Assembly: GCA_027563935.2 (NCBI GenBank)
Contig: CM050446.2
Coordinates: 31,871,501 to 31,935,500, forward strand
Origin: Costus lasius
Lineage: Eukaryota > Streptophyta > Magnoliopsida > Zingiberales > Costaceae
Direction: 5' to 3'
Length of the DNA: 64,000 bases
Under the pieces are notes generated by a model, which saw nothing but the letters and a program-made list of their open reading frames with translations, was not told the origin of the DNA and did not search any database. Every line of letters starts with the position of its first letter. The first letter of the stretch is position 1. The translations under genes and the position numbers were made by a program. This document shows positions 10,844 through 21,415 of this stretch, in pieces.

Positions 10844-10872
<29 letters not shown>
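10844..10872. repeat. (TA)n microsatellite
   Basis: A run of about 14 AT/TA dinucleotides marks the right end of the pararetroviral insert. TA tracts are frequent borders of such insertions. Confidence 0.9.
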
Positions 10873-10874
<2 letters not shown>

Positions 10875-11394
10875 GATACTTTATTCAAATGTGTTTGCCA
10901 ATGCAGAAATATGAAATTAAATATTTGTGAGCTGATGATATAAACATGTTCACATAAGATGAATACAACAAAAGCGTATAATGAATTAGAAACAACAAAA
11001 GCGCACCAGAAAAATAAAATTGACAAGAAAAAAGCACAAAAGATACTAACATAAAGGTACACATAGACTCAACCAAGATGGGTGAGATTACAAAGTTGAT
11101 ATTGACAAATAATAACAAATAGTTGAAGATGAAAAAGAGTTCAAGTTAATAAATGTTCATCATGTAGTAATTCATTGTTTTTAGCCTAATAATTATCAAT
11201 TTTTGGCATAATCATCCTCGGACCTAAATAAATTACACCAACTTAGGATCGAGTAGAATTCATGAGATTATTTCATCCTAACAAATCATAAGATCTAGAT
11301 CTTTTTACAAATTCTACTATATTTCATATCCTATATTCCAGAACGATTTGCCAAATCTTGATTATAGAATCTGAAGATCCTAAATCCCAATACA
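10873..11394. other. Gene-free AT-rich stretch
   Basis: The stretch is AT-rich with only short frames. No motif, terminal repeat or exon was recognised. Confidence 0.6.
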
Positions 11395-12449
11395 CAGTTT
11401 TGTACAATCATGGTACCATCCACTATGACAAGTTTGTGCTAGTCTATGCATAGTTGATGCACAAACCATATCTATAACAATCCTTAGGGATGGGAAATTT
11501 GTACTAGTTGATAATAACTAGTATTGATATAAACCAACACACAGAGTCAACCAATTCACACACCTGTCCCTTAAAACTCTCATTATATGATCCCTAAAAG
11601 CCACAATATTGATATCACATCTCATGCATGAAAATTATCAAAGAATCACCATAATTGACAATGCAATTATTGCAATAATATTTTTAAAGACAGAGGCATT
11701 ACTTGAGTAAAACAAACTAAGTCAATAACTTTCTTAACATCTCTAAATGCCTGAAGAAGTCACAAGAGATTAGTCAAATCACTTGCGAAATCTTAGAGCC
11801 CTTTCATATCTAGAAGCAACAAGTGACTAAGAAGCATAAAAAATTTGGTTGATGCTTTGAGGTGCTTGCCACCTATAATCAGTACTGACAACTATGGTAC
11901 ACACTCATACAAGTTTGTGCTAGTCTAAGCCTGGGTCGATACATGAACCATATCTATAACAATCCTTAAGGATAGGAAGTTTGTAATATTTGTTACTGAC
12001 TACTGTTGATATAAACCAATTCACTCACACTTCCCTTAAAACTCTCAAAGTTTTTATTACTCAATTCATCATGATCAACATTATATGGTACCTAAAAGCC
12101 ACAATATTGATAAATTACCAAAGAATTACCATTATTGACCATGCAATTATTACAACAATATTTTTAAAGATGGAGGCATTACTTAAGAGTTAAACAAAAT
12201 AAGCCAACAACTATCTTAACATCCCCAAATGCCAAAAGAAGTCACAAGAGGTAAGCCAAATTACTTGCAAAATCTTAGAGCCCTTTCACATCTACAAGCA
12301 ACAAATGACTAAGAGGCATAAAAACTTTGATCATGTGCCTGCCACCTATAATCTCAGTACCAACAACCACGGTACCACCCATTAGGACAAGTTTGTGCTA
12401 GTATGAGCATAGTAGAATACACAAAACATATCTATAACAATCTTTAGGT
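11395..12449. repeat. ~480-bp tandem repeat, interrupted in the third unit
   Basis: Landmarks such as ACAAGTTTGTGCTAGT (11,431; 11,908; 12,388), TCTATAACAATC (11,473; 11,952; 12,431) and GATATAAACCAA (11,527; 12,006) recur at about 480-bp spacing. Two full units are visible. The third breaks off near 12,449 and its remainder resumes at 21,215. Intervening DNA is therefore an insertion of about 8.8 kb. No coding content was recognised. Confidence 0.85.
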
Positions 12450-12547
12450 CTTGTTTCCTTAAAAAACATGAAAGAAAAGAAAAGAAAAGAGACTTTTCAG
12501 CAATAACCTTAGAAGGAAAGAAAAAAAGGGGAAAGCATTCCGCCCCA
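12450..12547. other. Left edge of the insertion, outside the gypsy LTR
   Basis: This purine-rich stretch with GAAAA repeats lies between the broken tandem repeat and the start of the gypsy LTR. Together with 20,859-21,214 it may be a separate element into which the gypsy inserted. Confidence 0.4.
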
Positions 12548-14242
12548 AGCTACTATAGGTGGAATGATCCTTAAAGCTGTACTTTAAGGTCTTACACAAT
12601 ACACGCAAAAACGGGAGAGGGTCTTTAGACGAGGGAAGTGAAAATCGCTTCGAAAATGCAGCAGAAACATGATGAAATTAGCGTCGAATTCGATCGGGGT
12701 AACACAAATGCGTAAGAACACAACGGCACGCAGCTACAGAATGTAACGCACTAACCTCGTAGCACGCTCGCTTAGCAGATTTTAAGCTCAGCTCGTCGCG
12801 ATGGGGAACAGCGGTTTCGTAGGGCACAGTTCGCACGCCTATGCGCCTGAAATACACCAAAGAACAACACGGAACGTTCACATCTCCGGTGTACGGATAC
12901 TCGTGGAGAAAGAGAGATTGCAATGGGAAAACGAGAACATAACGAAGTGAAAAGACAGGCGGACCTGACCCACCAACAGTGGTGGGATTTACTTCTTTGA
13001 ACGTAGGAAACCGAAACAACTTTGGAATCGAGGTGACGACCTCGACCCGTACAAGACTCTGAAGGCAAAGCTCCAACTTCGACTTCTACGCGCTGGAGGC
13101 TCTCAGCTCACCAGGAGTGCTCTACTACCAAGAGAACTGAAGAATAAAACAACTCAGCCTCCTCTTTTATAAAACAAGAGGGGAGGGAACAAGACAAAAG
13201 AAGTACGAGACGAAAATCCGAACAACTACCTACTTCTACAGCCCATAAAGTAGCCAAGCTGCAACTACAAGACAAAAGAAAGCAAACTTCCACCTACTAT
13301 TCCTTGAAGCTGGCGCATATTCCTTTGCTCTTCGTACGGAGGCGATCGGGGCGGTTAGACGCGTTCGGAGCACACCGCGACAAAGCAACAGAATTTGGAT
13401 GTCATGGGCTGGGTTACTACCAAAGTGCTCTTGGGTCGTGTTGCTCAGGTGATTGCGAGGCCCATCTGGGGTTGGGCCGTCAGGAGGAAAGCTTGCTACG
13501 CCCTTGGGCTGAAGAACTTCGGTATGAATTGACAACGGGCTGATAACTCTCACAAAACGGTCTGGGGGTTGCGAAGTGTGTTGGGATCGCCGGATTTCCA
13601 CCTTGTTGGACTTCCTTGGGCCCTCCAAGGATGGATGAACATGGTACGGAGGGTTACGTACGTCAAAACGGGGTCGACGGGGCAGATCTGTAGTTTCAGG
13701 GGGAGTCGCGATCTGGCCACGGCATTTTCCACGGCCGTGACTTTGCCGGCATCGGAAATCGTCTGTATTCTCAAGTGTACCACAATCCACAGAAACTTCC
13801 ACGGTCTGGCCACGGCATTTTCCACGGCCGTAACTTTGCCCGTGTTAGAAGTCATTGGTTTCTTCAAGTATGCCAAAATCCACATAAACTTTCGCGGTCT
13901 GGCCGCGGCATTTTCCACGGCCGTGACTTTCCCCGCGTTAGAAGTCATCGGTTTCTTCAAGTGTGCCAAAATCTACATAAACTTTCTCGACTTAGCCGTG
14001 ACTTTGTTCGCGTCGAAGATCACCGTGTTTTCAGGTGTGCTAGAATCCACATAAACTTTCTCGGTCTGGCCGTGACTTTTTCCACGGCCTATGACTTTGT
14101 TCGCGTCTAAAATCACCGTGTCTTCAGGTGTGCCAGAATGGGCAGAAACTTCCTCGGTACGGCTATGACTTTTTCACATAAAATTTTTGGGCACCTTCTG
14201 AGCAGATTTTCCCCTTCTTCCATGTTATCTTCTCATGCATCA
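12548..14242 (-). repeat. 3' LTR of the gypsy element
   Basis: It matches 19,126-20,858 over its whole length, from AGCTACTATAGG to the shared GCATCA end. It is next to a polypyrimidine run that is the polypurine tract on the element strand. A TATA-like TTTTATAAAAG lies at 13,164-13,174, framed by short CCTCTT/AAGAGG arms. Frames at 12,678-13,969 and 13,236-13,802 lie inside the LTR and are not genes. Confidence 0.88.
13716..14168. repeat. 93-bp tandem repeats inside the 3' LTR
   Basis: Units begin CCACGGCATTTTCCACGGCC or a variant and recur about every 93 bp, with one 74-bp unit. About five units are seen. The matching array in the other LTR is at 20,297-20,790. The repetition produces long artificial frames on both strands. 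Confidence 0.85.
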
Positions 14243-15549
14243 ACCCCACCCCCCCCCCCCTCCACGCGTCCCGTTTGAAGGGTTCTCCTCCAAAGAACTA
14301 GGGGGAAGAGGCTCGTCAATGTCCACGGACTCCTCCAATGAGCCGTAGAATGGAAGGAGATCCACCACATTGAAGACGAGGTGGATTCTCATGTCCTCAG
14401 GTAGGTCCAACACGTAGGCGTTGGAGCCGATCCGCCGCACCACCACATATGGCCCCATGTAATGTGGTTGGAGCTTAAAATGAACTCTGTTTGACACTCG
14501 CTCGGGGTGGAGACGCACCCTCACCAACCACCCACAGAAAAATAATGTGGCCTATGGTGCTCGTTGGCCTTCATCGCATTATAAGTGTTGCCCAAAAAGA
14601 TACGATGCCAAACTTCGTCATGCAAGCTAGTTGCATACTGGGCAAAGGAGTATGCATACTCAGATAAATGAGACTCCAGAGGTAGGTCATGCAGGTCGAT
14701 AGGTTTGCGGGGTTGTCGGCCCGTAACGATTTAGAAGGGACTAAGACCCGTAAACCTATTAGTCGCGCTATTGTACGCGAACTCCGCCATGGGGAGAATG
14801 ATATCCTAAGACCTTGGGTGATCACCGATAAGGCACTGGAGCAAGTTATCCAGACTACGATTAACCACCTCAGTTTGCCCATCAGTTTGAGGGTGGTAAG
14901 CGGTGGAAAATTTCAGAATGGAGCCCAAGAGGGCCCAAAGTGAGCGCCAGAAGTGGCTCATGAATCGGGTGTCACGGTCGGACACAATGGATGAGGGAAG
15001 GCCATGGAGATAGACAATCTCCTTGAAGAAAAGATGCACTACGTGGGACGCATCTGCGGTGCGTGAACAAGGGATGAAATGCGTCATCTTTGAAAACCAG
15101 TCTACAACCACGTAGACTGAGTCAAAGCAGGATGCGATCCGAGGTAACCCGAGGACGAAGTCCATGCTGAGGTCACGCCAAGGACCCTCGGCAACCAGCA
15201 ATGGAGTGTAGTGGCCGGTGTTCACAGGTCTGGATTTGGCCATTTGGCATATGCCACAATGGCACACAATGCGCTCGACGTCCTTGCGGAGGGACGGCCA
15301 AAAGAGGCGTTCCTCCACTAACTCAAGGGTTTTGTCCCGGCCATGGTAGCCGGCAACGCCACTCGCGTACAGCTCAAGCCAAAGATGATCTCGAAGCGAA
15401 GTGCGAAGAATGCACAGAAGACTCCCCAAGAAGAGATAGCCCTCACAGAGCTGATACGGGGACTCGGTCAAGGCAGCATACGTGGTGCCGAAATCAGGAC
15501 AGTTGGTGTTTTCCTCCTTAACATGGTCGAAAGTGTTGATGCGCATCAC
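14240..15549 (-). pseudogene. Gypsy integrase with C-terminal chromo-adjacent region
   Basis: Integrase inserts element DNA into the host genome. The zinc-binding part is seen as GYHGRDKT with CHCGICQMAK downstream. The catalytic triad is readable: D in MDFVLGLP, D in IVSDRDTRF and E in GQTEVVNRSL. After a frame break near 14,806-14,880 the C-terminal region continues, with VRLHPERVS and GSNAYVLDLPEDM at 14,527-14,400. The last residues run into the G-rich polypurine tract. Two or three frameshifts separate the parts. Confidence 0.88.
14244..14263 (-). other. Gypsy polypurine tract
   Basis: A run of C on the + strand, hence G-rich on the element strand, sits directly beside the LTR end. This is the expected location for the plus-strand primer. 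Confidence 0.7.
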
Positions 15550-15615
15550 AGAGGAGGGTATGGACTCAACTCAAGGTATCCGCAACAACGTTTACTTTGT
15601 CCGTCTTGTGATTGA

Positions 15616-16760
15616 TCACAAAGGAATACTGCTGTAAGTATTCAACCCACTTGGCATGGCGGGCGCCCAACTTCTTTTGGGCGCTAAGGAATGACAAGGC
15701 CTGGTAGTCGCTATAAAGGACAAACTCACGGTAGAGGAGATAATACCTCCACTGACGGAGCGACTGGACAATGGCGTAGAACTCCTTGTCATATGTCGAA
15801 TAACGCTAATGGACAGCATTCAACTTCTCATTAAAGAAGGCGACCGGGTGGCCCTCTTGGCTCAAGGTTCCTCCGATACCAGTACCGGAGGCATCACACG
15901 CACCTTCAAAGACTTTCAAAAAGTTGGGAAGTCGGAGAACGGGGGCTATGGTTATGGCGTCCTTAAGGGCCTCAAAGGCACGTTGTGTGGTAGGGGTCCA
16001 CTCAAAGTCCTCTTTGGACAAACGTTGGGTCAGCGGGGTCATGATCGTGCTGAAGCGGCGATAAAAGCCTGCGAGGCCCAAAAAGCTGCGAACCTCGGAC
16101 ACGGTGCGAGGTCCGAGGTTTGGGCCAATGTCGAATGGCTTTGACTTTGGCCGGGTCAATAGAAAGACCCCCGTCGGACATAATGTAGCCTAGGAAGTGG
16201 ACGCGGTTGGTCATGAAGGAGCACTTCTTCGTGTTAAGGAAGAGACGCTCCTTGCGCAAGAGGTCAAATGTGGAGTGAAGATGCTCCAGGTGTTCTTCTG
16301 GGGTTCGGCTGAAAATCAAGATGTCGTCAAAATAGACGACCAGGAATTTGCCCATGTAAGGCTTGAGAACGTGGCTCATGAATGAAAGTGGACGGGGCGT
16401 TGGACAACCCGAATGGCATGACGAGTCATTCGTAAAGACCATCCTTGGTCTTGAACGCGGTTTTCCATTCATCACCTTCGCGGATGCAGACTTGGTGGTA
16501 TCCGCTGTGAAGGTCCATCTTAGAGAACCAATATGCCTCAAAAACTAAGTCCAGCATATCATCAAGTCTAGGTATAAGGAACCTATACTTGATGGTGATC
16601 CTATTGATGGCACCACTGTCAATGCACATGCGCCACGACCCATCCTTCTTGGGTGTGAGCAATGCAGGGACAGCGTAGGGGCTTAGACTCTCACGGATAT
16701 ATCCCTTAGTGAACAGGTCATCCACTTGACGCTGTAGTTCAGCGTGCTCGGTGGGGTTTA
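15616..16760 (-). pseudogene. Gypsy reverse transcriptase and RNase H
   Basis: RT starts near 16,760 with [16 protein letters not shown] and [17 protein letters not shown], then [10 protein letters not shown], and reaches the catalytic YFDD at 16,334-16,323. VHFLGYIMSDGG follows. RNase H and the connection domain lie at 16,159-15,806 with SFLGLAGFYRRF and an ACDASGTGIGG segment containing the first acidic residue. The RT frame shifts near 16,440 and again near 16,100, and RNase H is interrupted near 15,806. The protein would be part of the pol polyprotein. Confidence 0.9.
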
Positions 16761-17483
16761 AATGATGGTGGGGCAGATTTGAGAGGGGTGCTCCCGAAAC
16801 AAGGTCAATAGCATGCTAGATCTCCCGTTCCGGTGGGAGACCGTGGGGTAGGTCCTCCGGGCTAATGTTAGCAAACTCAGTCAAAAGGGCTGAGACTGCC
16901 GTGGGTGGTGTCGTGTCGACTACAGGGGAGGACTCCTGGGACTCGTGCAATATCAAGGCGTACATGACCTTGGATTCCGTGGCCTCGCGCATAAGCACAG
17001 ACCTGCGCATAAGGGACACAATAGTGGTTGCTGGCGGGGCAGCGGTGGGGGGAACGATCACGCCCTTGGATGTGGACGCACAGTTCCTTGGGCGGGGTGG
17101 GGATCAAACAAATCTTTTGGTCACCGTGGTCAAACACATATGTGGGCAACGATGTGGGCAACGATGTGGGCAAACACACAGTTCCTCGACCGGCCGTAGT
17201 GAACCACATCTCTATCATAGAGCCAGGGGCATCCTAAAAGGACGTGGGCAACATTCATCGCCGCCACGTCACACCACACCTTCTCACGATAGTCCCCAAA
17301 TGCGATGGAAACTTGGCAACGATGGCTAACTGGGATGCTTGACGCGTCAACCCACACGATCGAGTAGGGCTTGAGGTAGGGCTCTAAGGGAAGTCCAAAG
17401 TGAGTGATCGCAATCCGGAGACCACGTTCAAACTACTTCCCCCATCAATGACAATCTTACATGAGTGCCCGTTGCACTTGATG
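16761..17483 (-). pseudogene. Gypsy aspartic protease and linker to RT
   Basis: The protease matures the gag-pol precursor. Its active-site segment reads VIDGGSSLNVVS near 17,455, where most relatives have an acidic residue followed by S/T-G-A/S; here the second position is Gly. Downstream, HVLLGCPWLYDRDVVHYG (17,250-17,190) is the conserved C-terminal part of this domain. A tandem GTGGGCAACGAT repeat at 17,140-17,175 breaks the region. The linker to RT holds an EDLPHGLPPERE segment near 16,830. Confidence 0.8.
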
Positions 17484-18970
17484 TAAGTTGTGAATATGCT
17501 CGTGCGCCTCCAATCCTCGGAGGGCGGGGTTTGCACAAAGGTGCACCTCACAACCGCGAGCGTGGGGTGACCCAACTCCTCACCACTCGTGTAACACTCG
17601 GCTTCAACATCACGCTCCTCGCGCTCTCGGGTAATAGTGGCTACACGTATGTGGTTCTTGTCCGCGACCACGGACTTCTTAGGGCAGCCCCTAGAGTAGT
17701 GGCCCGGTTGCAAACAATTGTAGTAATGGACGCGCTCGGCCGTCCCAACGGCGGGGGTCTTGTCCTTCTCCTCCTACGTGGGGCGATAAGGCACAACCTC
17801 TTGGGCTAGGCGCCAAGGGGAACCATGAGATCTAGGCGCGGGACGAGGGTCCAAACGCGGCTCAGCACGTTCAGCCCCATGGTGGGAATGCGGTGGCCCG
17901 CCGTTGTGCGGACGCCGAGGAGGGACAAACTCGCTGCGACGGGTCACTTTGCAGAGGTCCTGCTCGATGTCTAACGTGCGCTGGTAGGTTTGGTCAAGGG
18001 ACTCGGACCCATACGCAGGTAAGGCTCGCCGGATATCCGAACAGAACCCGTTCTTAAATTTAGACAAAACCAGTTCAGGATTCTCTTGCAAATTGCAACG
18101 TGTCGAAAGTCAAACGGTACTCCGCAACGGAGCCAGATCCTTGCTGAAGGCTGCTATACTGGTCAAGGAGACGCTGCCTATATGAGGGTGGGACGTATTG
18201 CTCGCGAAGGCAATACTTCATCTGCTCCCATTGGGTAATGGGAGGGAGAGCATTCTGTTCGTTTTGGTGCTCCAAATTTTGCCAATGTAGGCACGCAAGA
18301 CCATCTAGCAAGATGCGGACTATGCGAACTCGCATGTGTTGAGGGGTGTCACTCAAGTCAAAATAGGTATTCACCGAGGCGACCCAATCTAGGAACTTAG
18401 TAGGGTCAAGACCACCCGCGAAGTGTGTGTGTGTGTGTGTGTGTGGGGGGGGGGGGGGGTCTCACGGATAAAACGATGGAAATCGACATCGGCTCGCTAT
18501 CGCTCAAACCTAGGCTAGGTTAGGGGCCTTTGTGCGGCCCAAACATCGTCTTCATCGTATGGCTCATCCTCATAACCTAGGCCTCCATGAGCCACGTAGG
18601 GCGCATGGCGGCCAGATTCATCCACAAGGGGTTGGCACCGAATGGGCGCGACTACCAGTGGTAACTCCCTAGTCGGAGCAGTTCGAGCGGACTGAGGGGG
18701 TTGACTCAAGTTGGGGCGCCTTTGCCCCGATGTGTTAACGGCATCAGTAAGGTCTTGGAAACCAGCCAAAAGTTACTAGAACATAATCTCCGATGACAGC
18801 TTGAGTTGCTATAAGGCGGTATCCGTGGACTGCTTATATGCAGCAAGCTGCGTAGTCAGCACGTCCACTTGCGCAAGTGCGGCTACGGAGTCTAAAGGGG
18901 TGCTAGTCCCTTCTAAAGGTTAGATCGACTCTTGGGTCTCTGGAATAGTGTCGGGGAAATGGGAAGACAT
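17484..18970 (-). pseudogene. Gypsy gag with zinc knuckle
   Basis: The gag frame begins near 18,970 and runs to about 17,480. The central Retrotrans_gag portion is readable at 18,374-18,075 with NTYFDLSD and QWEQMKYCLREQYVPPSY. A basic Pro/Arg/His-rich linker at 17,940-17,770 precedes a knuckle, LQPGHYSRGCPKK, at about 17,715-17,675. A GT/G microsatellite at 18,427-18,461 disrupts the frame. Gag would build the particle and bind element RNA. Confidence 0.8.
18427..18461. repeat. (GT)n(G)n microsatellite in gag
   Basis: About ten GT units are followed by a run of about 16 G. It interrupts the gag frame of the gypsy element. Confidence 0.9.
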
Positions 18971-19019
18971 GAGTCGCGACCTTGTGGCCACCATGCACAA
19001 TCAAGGCCGAAAATGACTA

Positions 19020-19125
19020 AGTGCAGGATGCTAAAAACGCGAAATCAATGCGGAAATATGCGATGCGAGTTGGACCGTGCGAACGATAAGAATTGAACGC
19101 GCAACTCCTCTAATACTAGAAATGA
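19020..19125 (-). other. Gypsy leader next to the 5' LTR, primer site unclear
   Basis: On the element strand the LTR end CTACA is followed by TCATTTCTAGTATTAG and then GCGCGTTCAATTCTTATCG. No TGG-starting primer site for initiator Met or another common tRNA is evident. The second string resembles the T-arm side of a plant tRNA-His in sense orientation, which would not serve as a primer site. Confidence 0.35.
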
Positions 19126-20858
19126 TGTAGCTACTATAGGTGGGATGGTCCTTAAAGTCGTACTCTAAGGTATTACACAATGCACACGAAAACGGGAGAG
19201 GGTCTTTAGACAAGGGAAGTGGAAATCACTTCGGAAATGCAACAGAAACACAGATGAAATCAGCGTCGAGTTCGATCGGGCAACACAAATGCGAAAAAAC
19301 ACAATGGCACGCAACTACAGAACGTAACGCACTAACCTCGTAGCACATTAGCACGCTAGCTTAGCAAATTTTAAGCTCAGCCCGTCGCGATAGGGAATAG
19401 CGGTTTCACAGGGCACAGCTCGCACGCCTATGCACCTGAAATACACCAAAGAACAACACGGAACGTCCACGTCTCCGGTGTACGGATACCCGTGGAGAAA
19501 GAGAGATCAGCATGGGAAAACGAGAATGTAACAAAGTGAAAAGACAAGCAGACCTAACCCACTAGCAGTGGTGGGATTTACTTCTTTGAACGCAAGAAAC
19601 CGAAACAACTTTGGAATCGAGGCGACAACCTTGACCCGTACAAGACTCTGAAGGCGAAGCTCCAACTTCGACTTCTACGCGCGGGAGGCTCTCAGCTCAC
19701 CAGGAGTACTCTACTACCAAGAAAACTGAAGAATGAAACAACTCAGCCTCCTCTTTTATAGAACAAGAGGGGAGGGAACAAGACAAAATCAGTACAAAAT
19801 GAAAATCCTAACCGCTACCTACTCCTGTAGCCCATAAAGTAGTCAAGCTACAACTACAAGACAAAAGAAAGCAAACATTCCACCTACTATTCCTTGAAGC
19901 TGGCGCATATTCCTCTGCTCTTCGTACGGAGGCAACCGGGGTGGTTAGATGCGCTCGGAGCATACCACGACGAAGCAACAGAATTTGGACGTCGTGGGCT
20001 GGGTTACTACCAAAGTAGCGCACTCTTGGGCCGTGTTGCTCAAGTGATTGCGAGGCCCAACTGAGGTTGGGCCGTCAGGAGGAAAGCTTGCTACGCCCTT
20101 GGGCTGAAAAAGTTCGGTATGAATTGACAACGGGATGATAACTCCCACGAAACGGTCCGGAGGTTGCGAAATGCATTGGGATCACCGGATTTCCACCTTG
20201 TTGGACTCTCTTGGGTCCTCCAAGGATGGATGAACATGGTACGGAGGGTTGCGTACGTCAAAACGGGGTCGACAGGATAAATCTGCAGCTTCAGGGGAGT
20301 CGCGGTCTGGCCGTGACATTTTCCACAGCCATGGCTTTGCCCGCGTCGAAAATCGCCAGTTTTCTCAAGTATGCCACAATCCATATAAGCTTCTACGGTC
20401 TAGCCGCGGCATTTTCCACGGCCGTGACTTTGCCCATGTTGGAAGTCATCGGTTTCTTCAAGTGTGCTAAAATCCACAGAAACTTTCGCGATCTGGCCAT
20501 GGCATTTTCCACGGCCGTGACTTTGCCCGCATTGGAAGTCATCGGTTTCTTCAAGTGTGCCAAAATCCACATAAACTTCCTCGGTCTGGCCGTGACTTTT
20601 TCCATGGCCCGTGACTTTGTTCGCGTCGAAGATCACCGTGTTTTCAGGTGTGCTAGAATCCATAGAAACTTCCTCGGTCTGGCCGTGACTTTTTCCACGG
20701 CCCGTGACTTTGTTCGTGTCGAAAATCACTGTGTCTTCAGGTGTGCCAAAATGGGCAGAAACCTCCTCGGTCTGGCCATGACTTTTTTACCAGAAAATTT
20801 TTTAGGCATCTTCTAGAGCAAATTTTCCCCTTCTTCCATGCTGTCTTCTCCTGCATCA
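19126..20858 (-). repeat. 5' LTR of the gypsy element
   Basis: This 1,733-bp LTR begins TGTAGCTACTATAGG and ends GCATCA on the + strand, fitting TG...CA ends. A TATA box TCTATAAAAGAG lies at 19,764-19,752 on the element strand. The last 560 bp contain the 93-bp repeat array. It is the element's promoter-bearing LTR. Confidence 0.87.
20297..20790. repeat. 93-bp tandem repeats inside the 5' LTR
   Basis: About six units with the GGCCGTGACTTT and TTTCCACGGCC landmarks repeat at 74-93-bp spacing. It is the counterpart of the array at 13,716-14,168. The long frames here are repeat artefacts. Confidence 0.85.
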
Positions 20859-21214
20859 ACCCCTCCCTCTTCTCCTGCCTTTCCCCCATATCTAGTAATG
20901 CCCCCACCCCTAGCACTATGTGCAACATCTGGAGACAAGGAAGAAACCCCATCAAAGGCCCCTGCATGCACCCTTCCCCTTCCCCAGTGGCCCCCCATCC
21001 ACCCCTCCCCCTTTACACTTCCCTGCCACCCTATTCCCCGCCCTTGCCTACATGTGTAGAAGCCTCCCTGCTCCTGGCAACAACTGGGGATAGAGAAGAA
21101 ACCCCACTCCCTTCCACGTGCCCTCATGTGAATTCCACAACATTTTTTTTCATCCTTCTAATTTACCTTACTTATTTTTCTATCTCCTTGTTTTTCCTTC
21201 CCTTCAAGGAAGTG
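20859..21214. other. Right edge of the insertion, outside the gypsy LTR
   Basis: C-rich sequence with two diverged copies of a GAAGAAACCCCA-bearing segment (about 20,940 and 21,095). It ends where the tandem repeat resumes at 21,215. It may belong to the same older insertion as 12,450-12,547. No gene seen. Confidence 0.4.
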
Positions 21215-21415
21215 TTAAGGATGGAAAGTTTGTATTAGTTCGGCCCGACAAGTATTGATATAAACCAACACATAGGAAACCAATTCGTTTACACTTCTCT
21301 TAAAACTCTCTAAGTTTGTATTACTCAATTCATCATAATCAACATTATATGGTACCTAAAAGCCACTATCACATGTCAATGTGCACAAAAATTACCGAAG
21401 CATCATCATAAGAGG
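21215..21415. repeat. Remainder of the third 480-bp tandem unit
   Basis: TTAAGGATGGAAAGTTTGT and GATATAAACCAACACA match the unit interior at 11,486 and 11,968. The unit is cut at TTAGG (12,449) and resumes at TTAAGG, suggesting a short target duplication at the insertion. Confidence 0.8.

Larger units (their letters stand above)
7919..10845. mobile_element. Rearranged endogenous plant pararetrovirus (Caulimoviridae)
   Basis: Pieces of a caulimovirid polyprotein lie in both orientations. RT fragments are on the + strand at 7,919-8,054, 10,112-10,354, 10,434-10,640 and 10,641-10,838. The RT end, RNase H, a C-terminal region and a promoter-like stretch are on the - strand from 9,902 down to 8,058. 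There are no LTRs, no integrase and no primer site, which separates it from the LTR elements around it. RT and RNase H motifs look closest to badnavirus/tungrovirus types, but the genus is not settled. The fragments are out of order, overlap in content and carry stops, so this is a dead genomic copy. Confidence 0.82.
12548..20858 (-). mobile_element. Ty3/gypsy retrotransposon, minus strand, ~8.3 kb
   Basis: Two LTRs of about 1.7 kb flank a gag-protease-RT-RNase H-integrase order read right to left. That order, with integrase last, defines Ty3/gypsy. The integrase C-terminus carries the GSNAYVLDLPEDM segment common in plant chromoviruses. Frames are broken in several places, so the copy is not autonomous. 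It lies inside the third unit of the 480-bp tandem repeat. The LTRs differ at many positions, so the insertion is not recent. Confidence 0.92.

Noticed and set aside
11395..12449. CRISPR-like repeat array
   Set aside because: Units are ~480 bp, diverged and without short spacers; eukaryotic tandem repeat.
13236..14110. Frames up to 188 codons, with repeated SHGRGKC- or KVTAVENA-like peptides
   Set aside because: They are produced by the gypsy LTR and its 93-bp array; the same peptides occur at 20,211-20,816.
19060..19130. tRNA-His gene beside the gypsy LTR
   Set aside because: Only a T-arm-like string resembles it; the rest does not fold into a cloverleaf.
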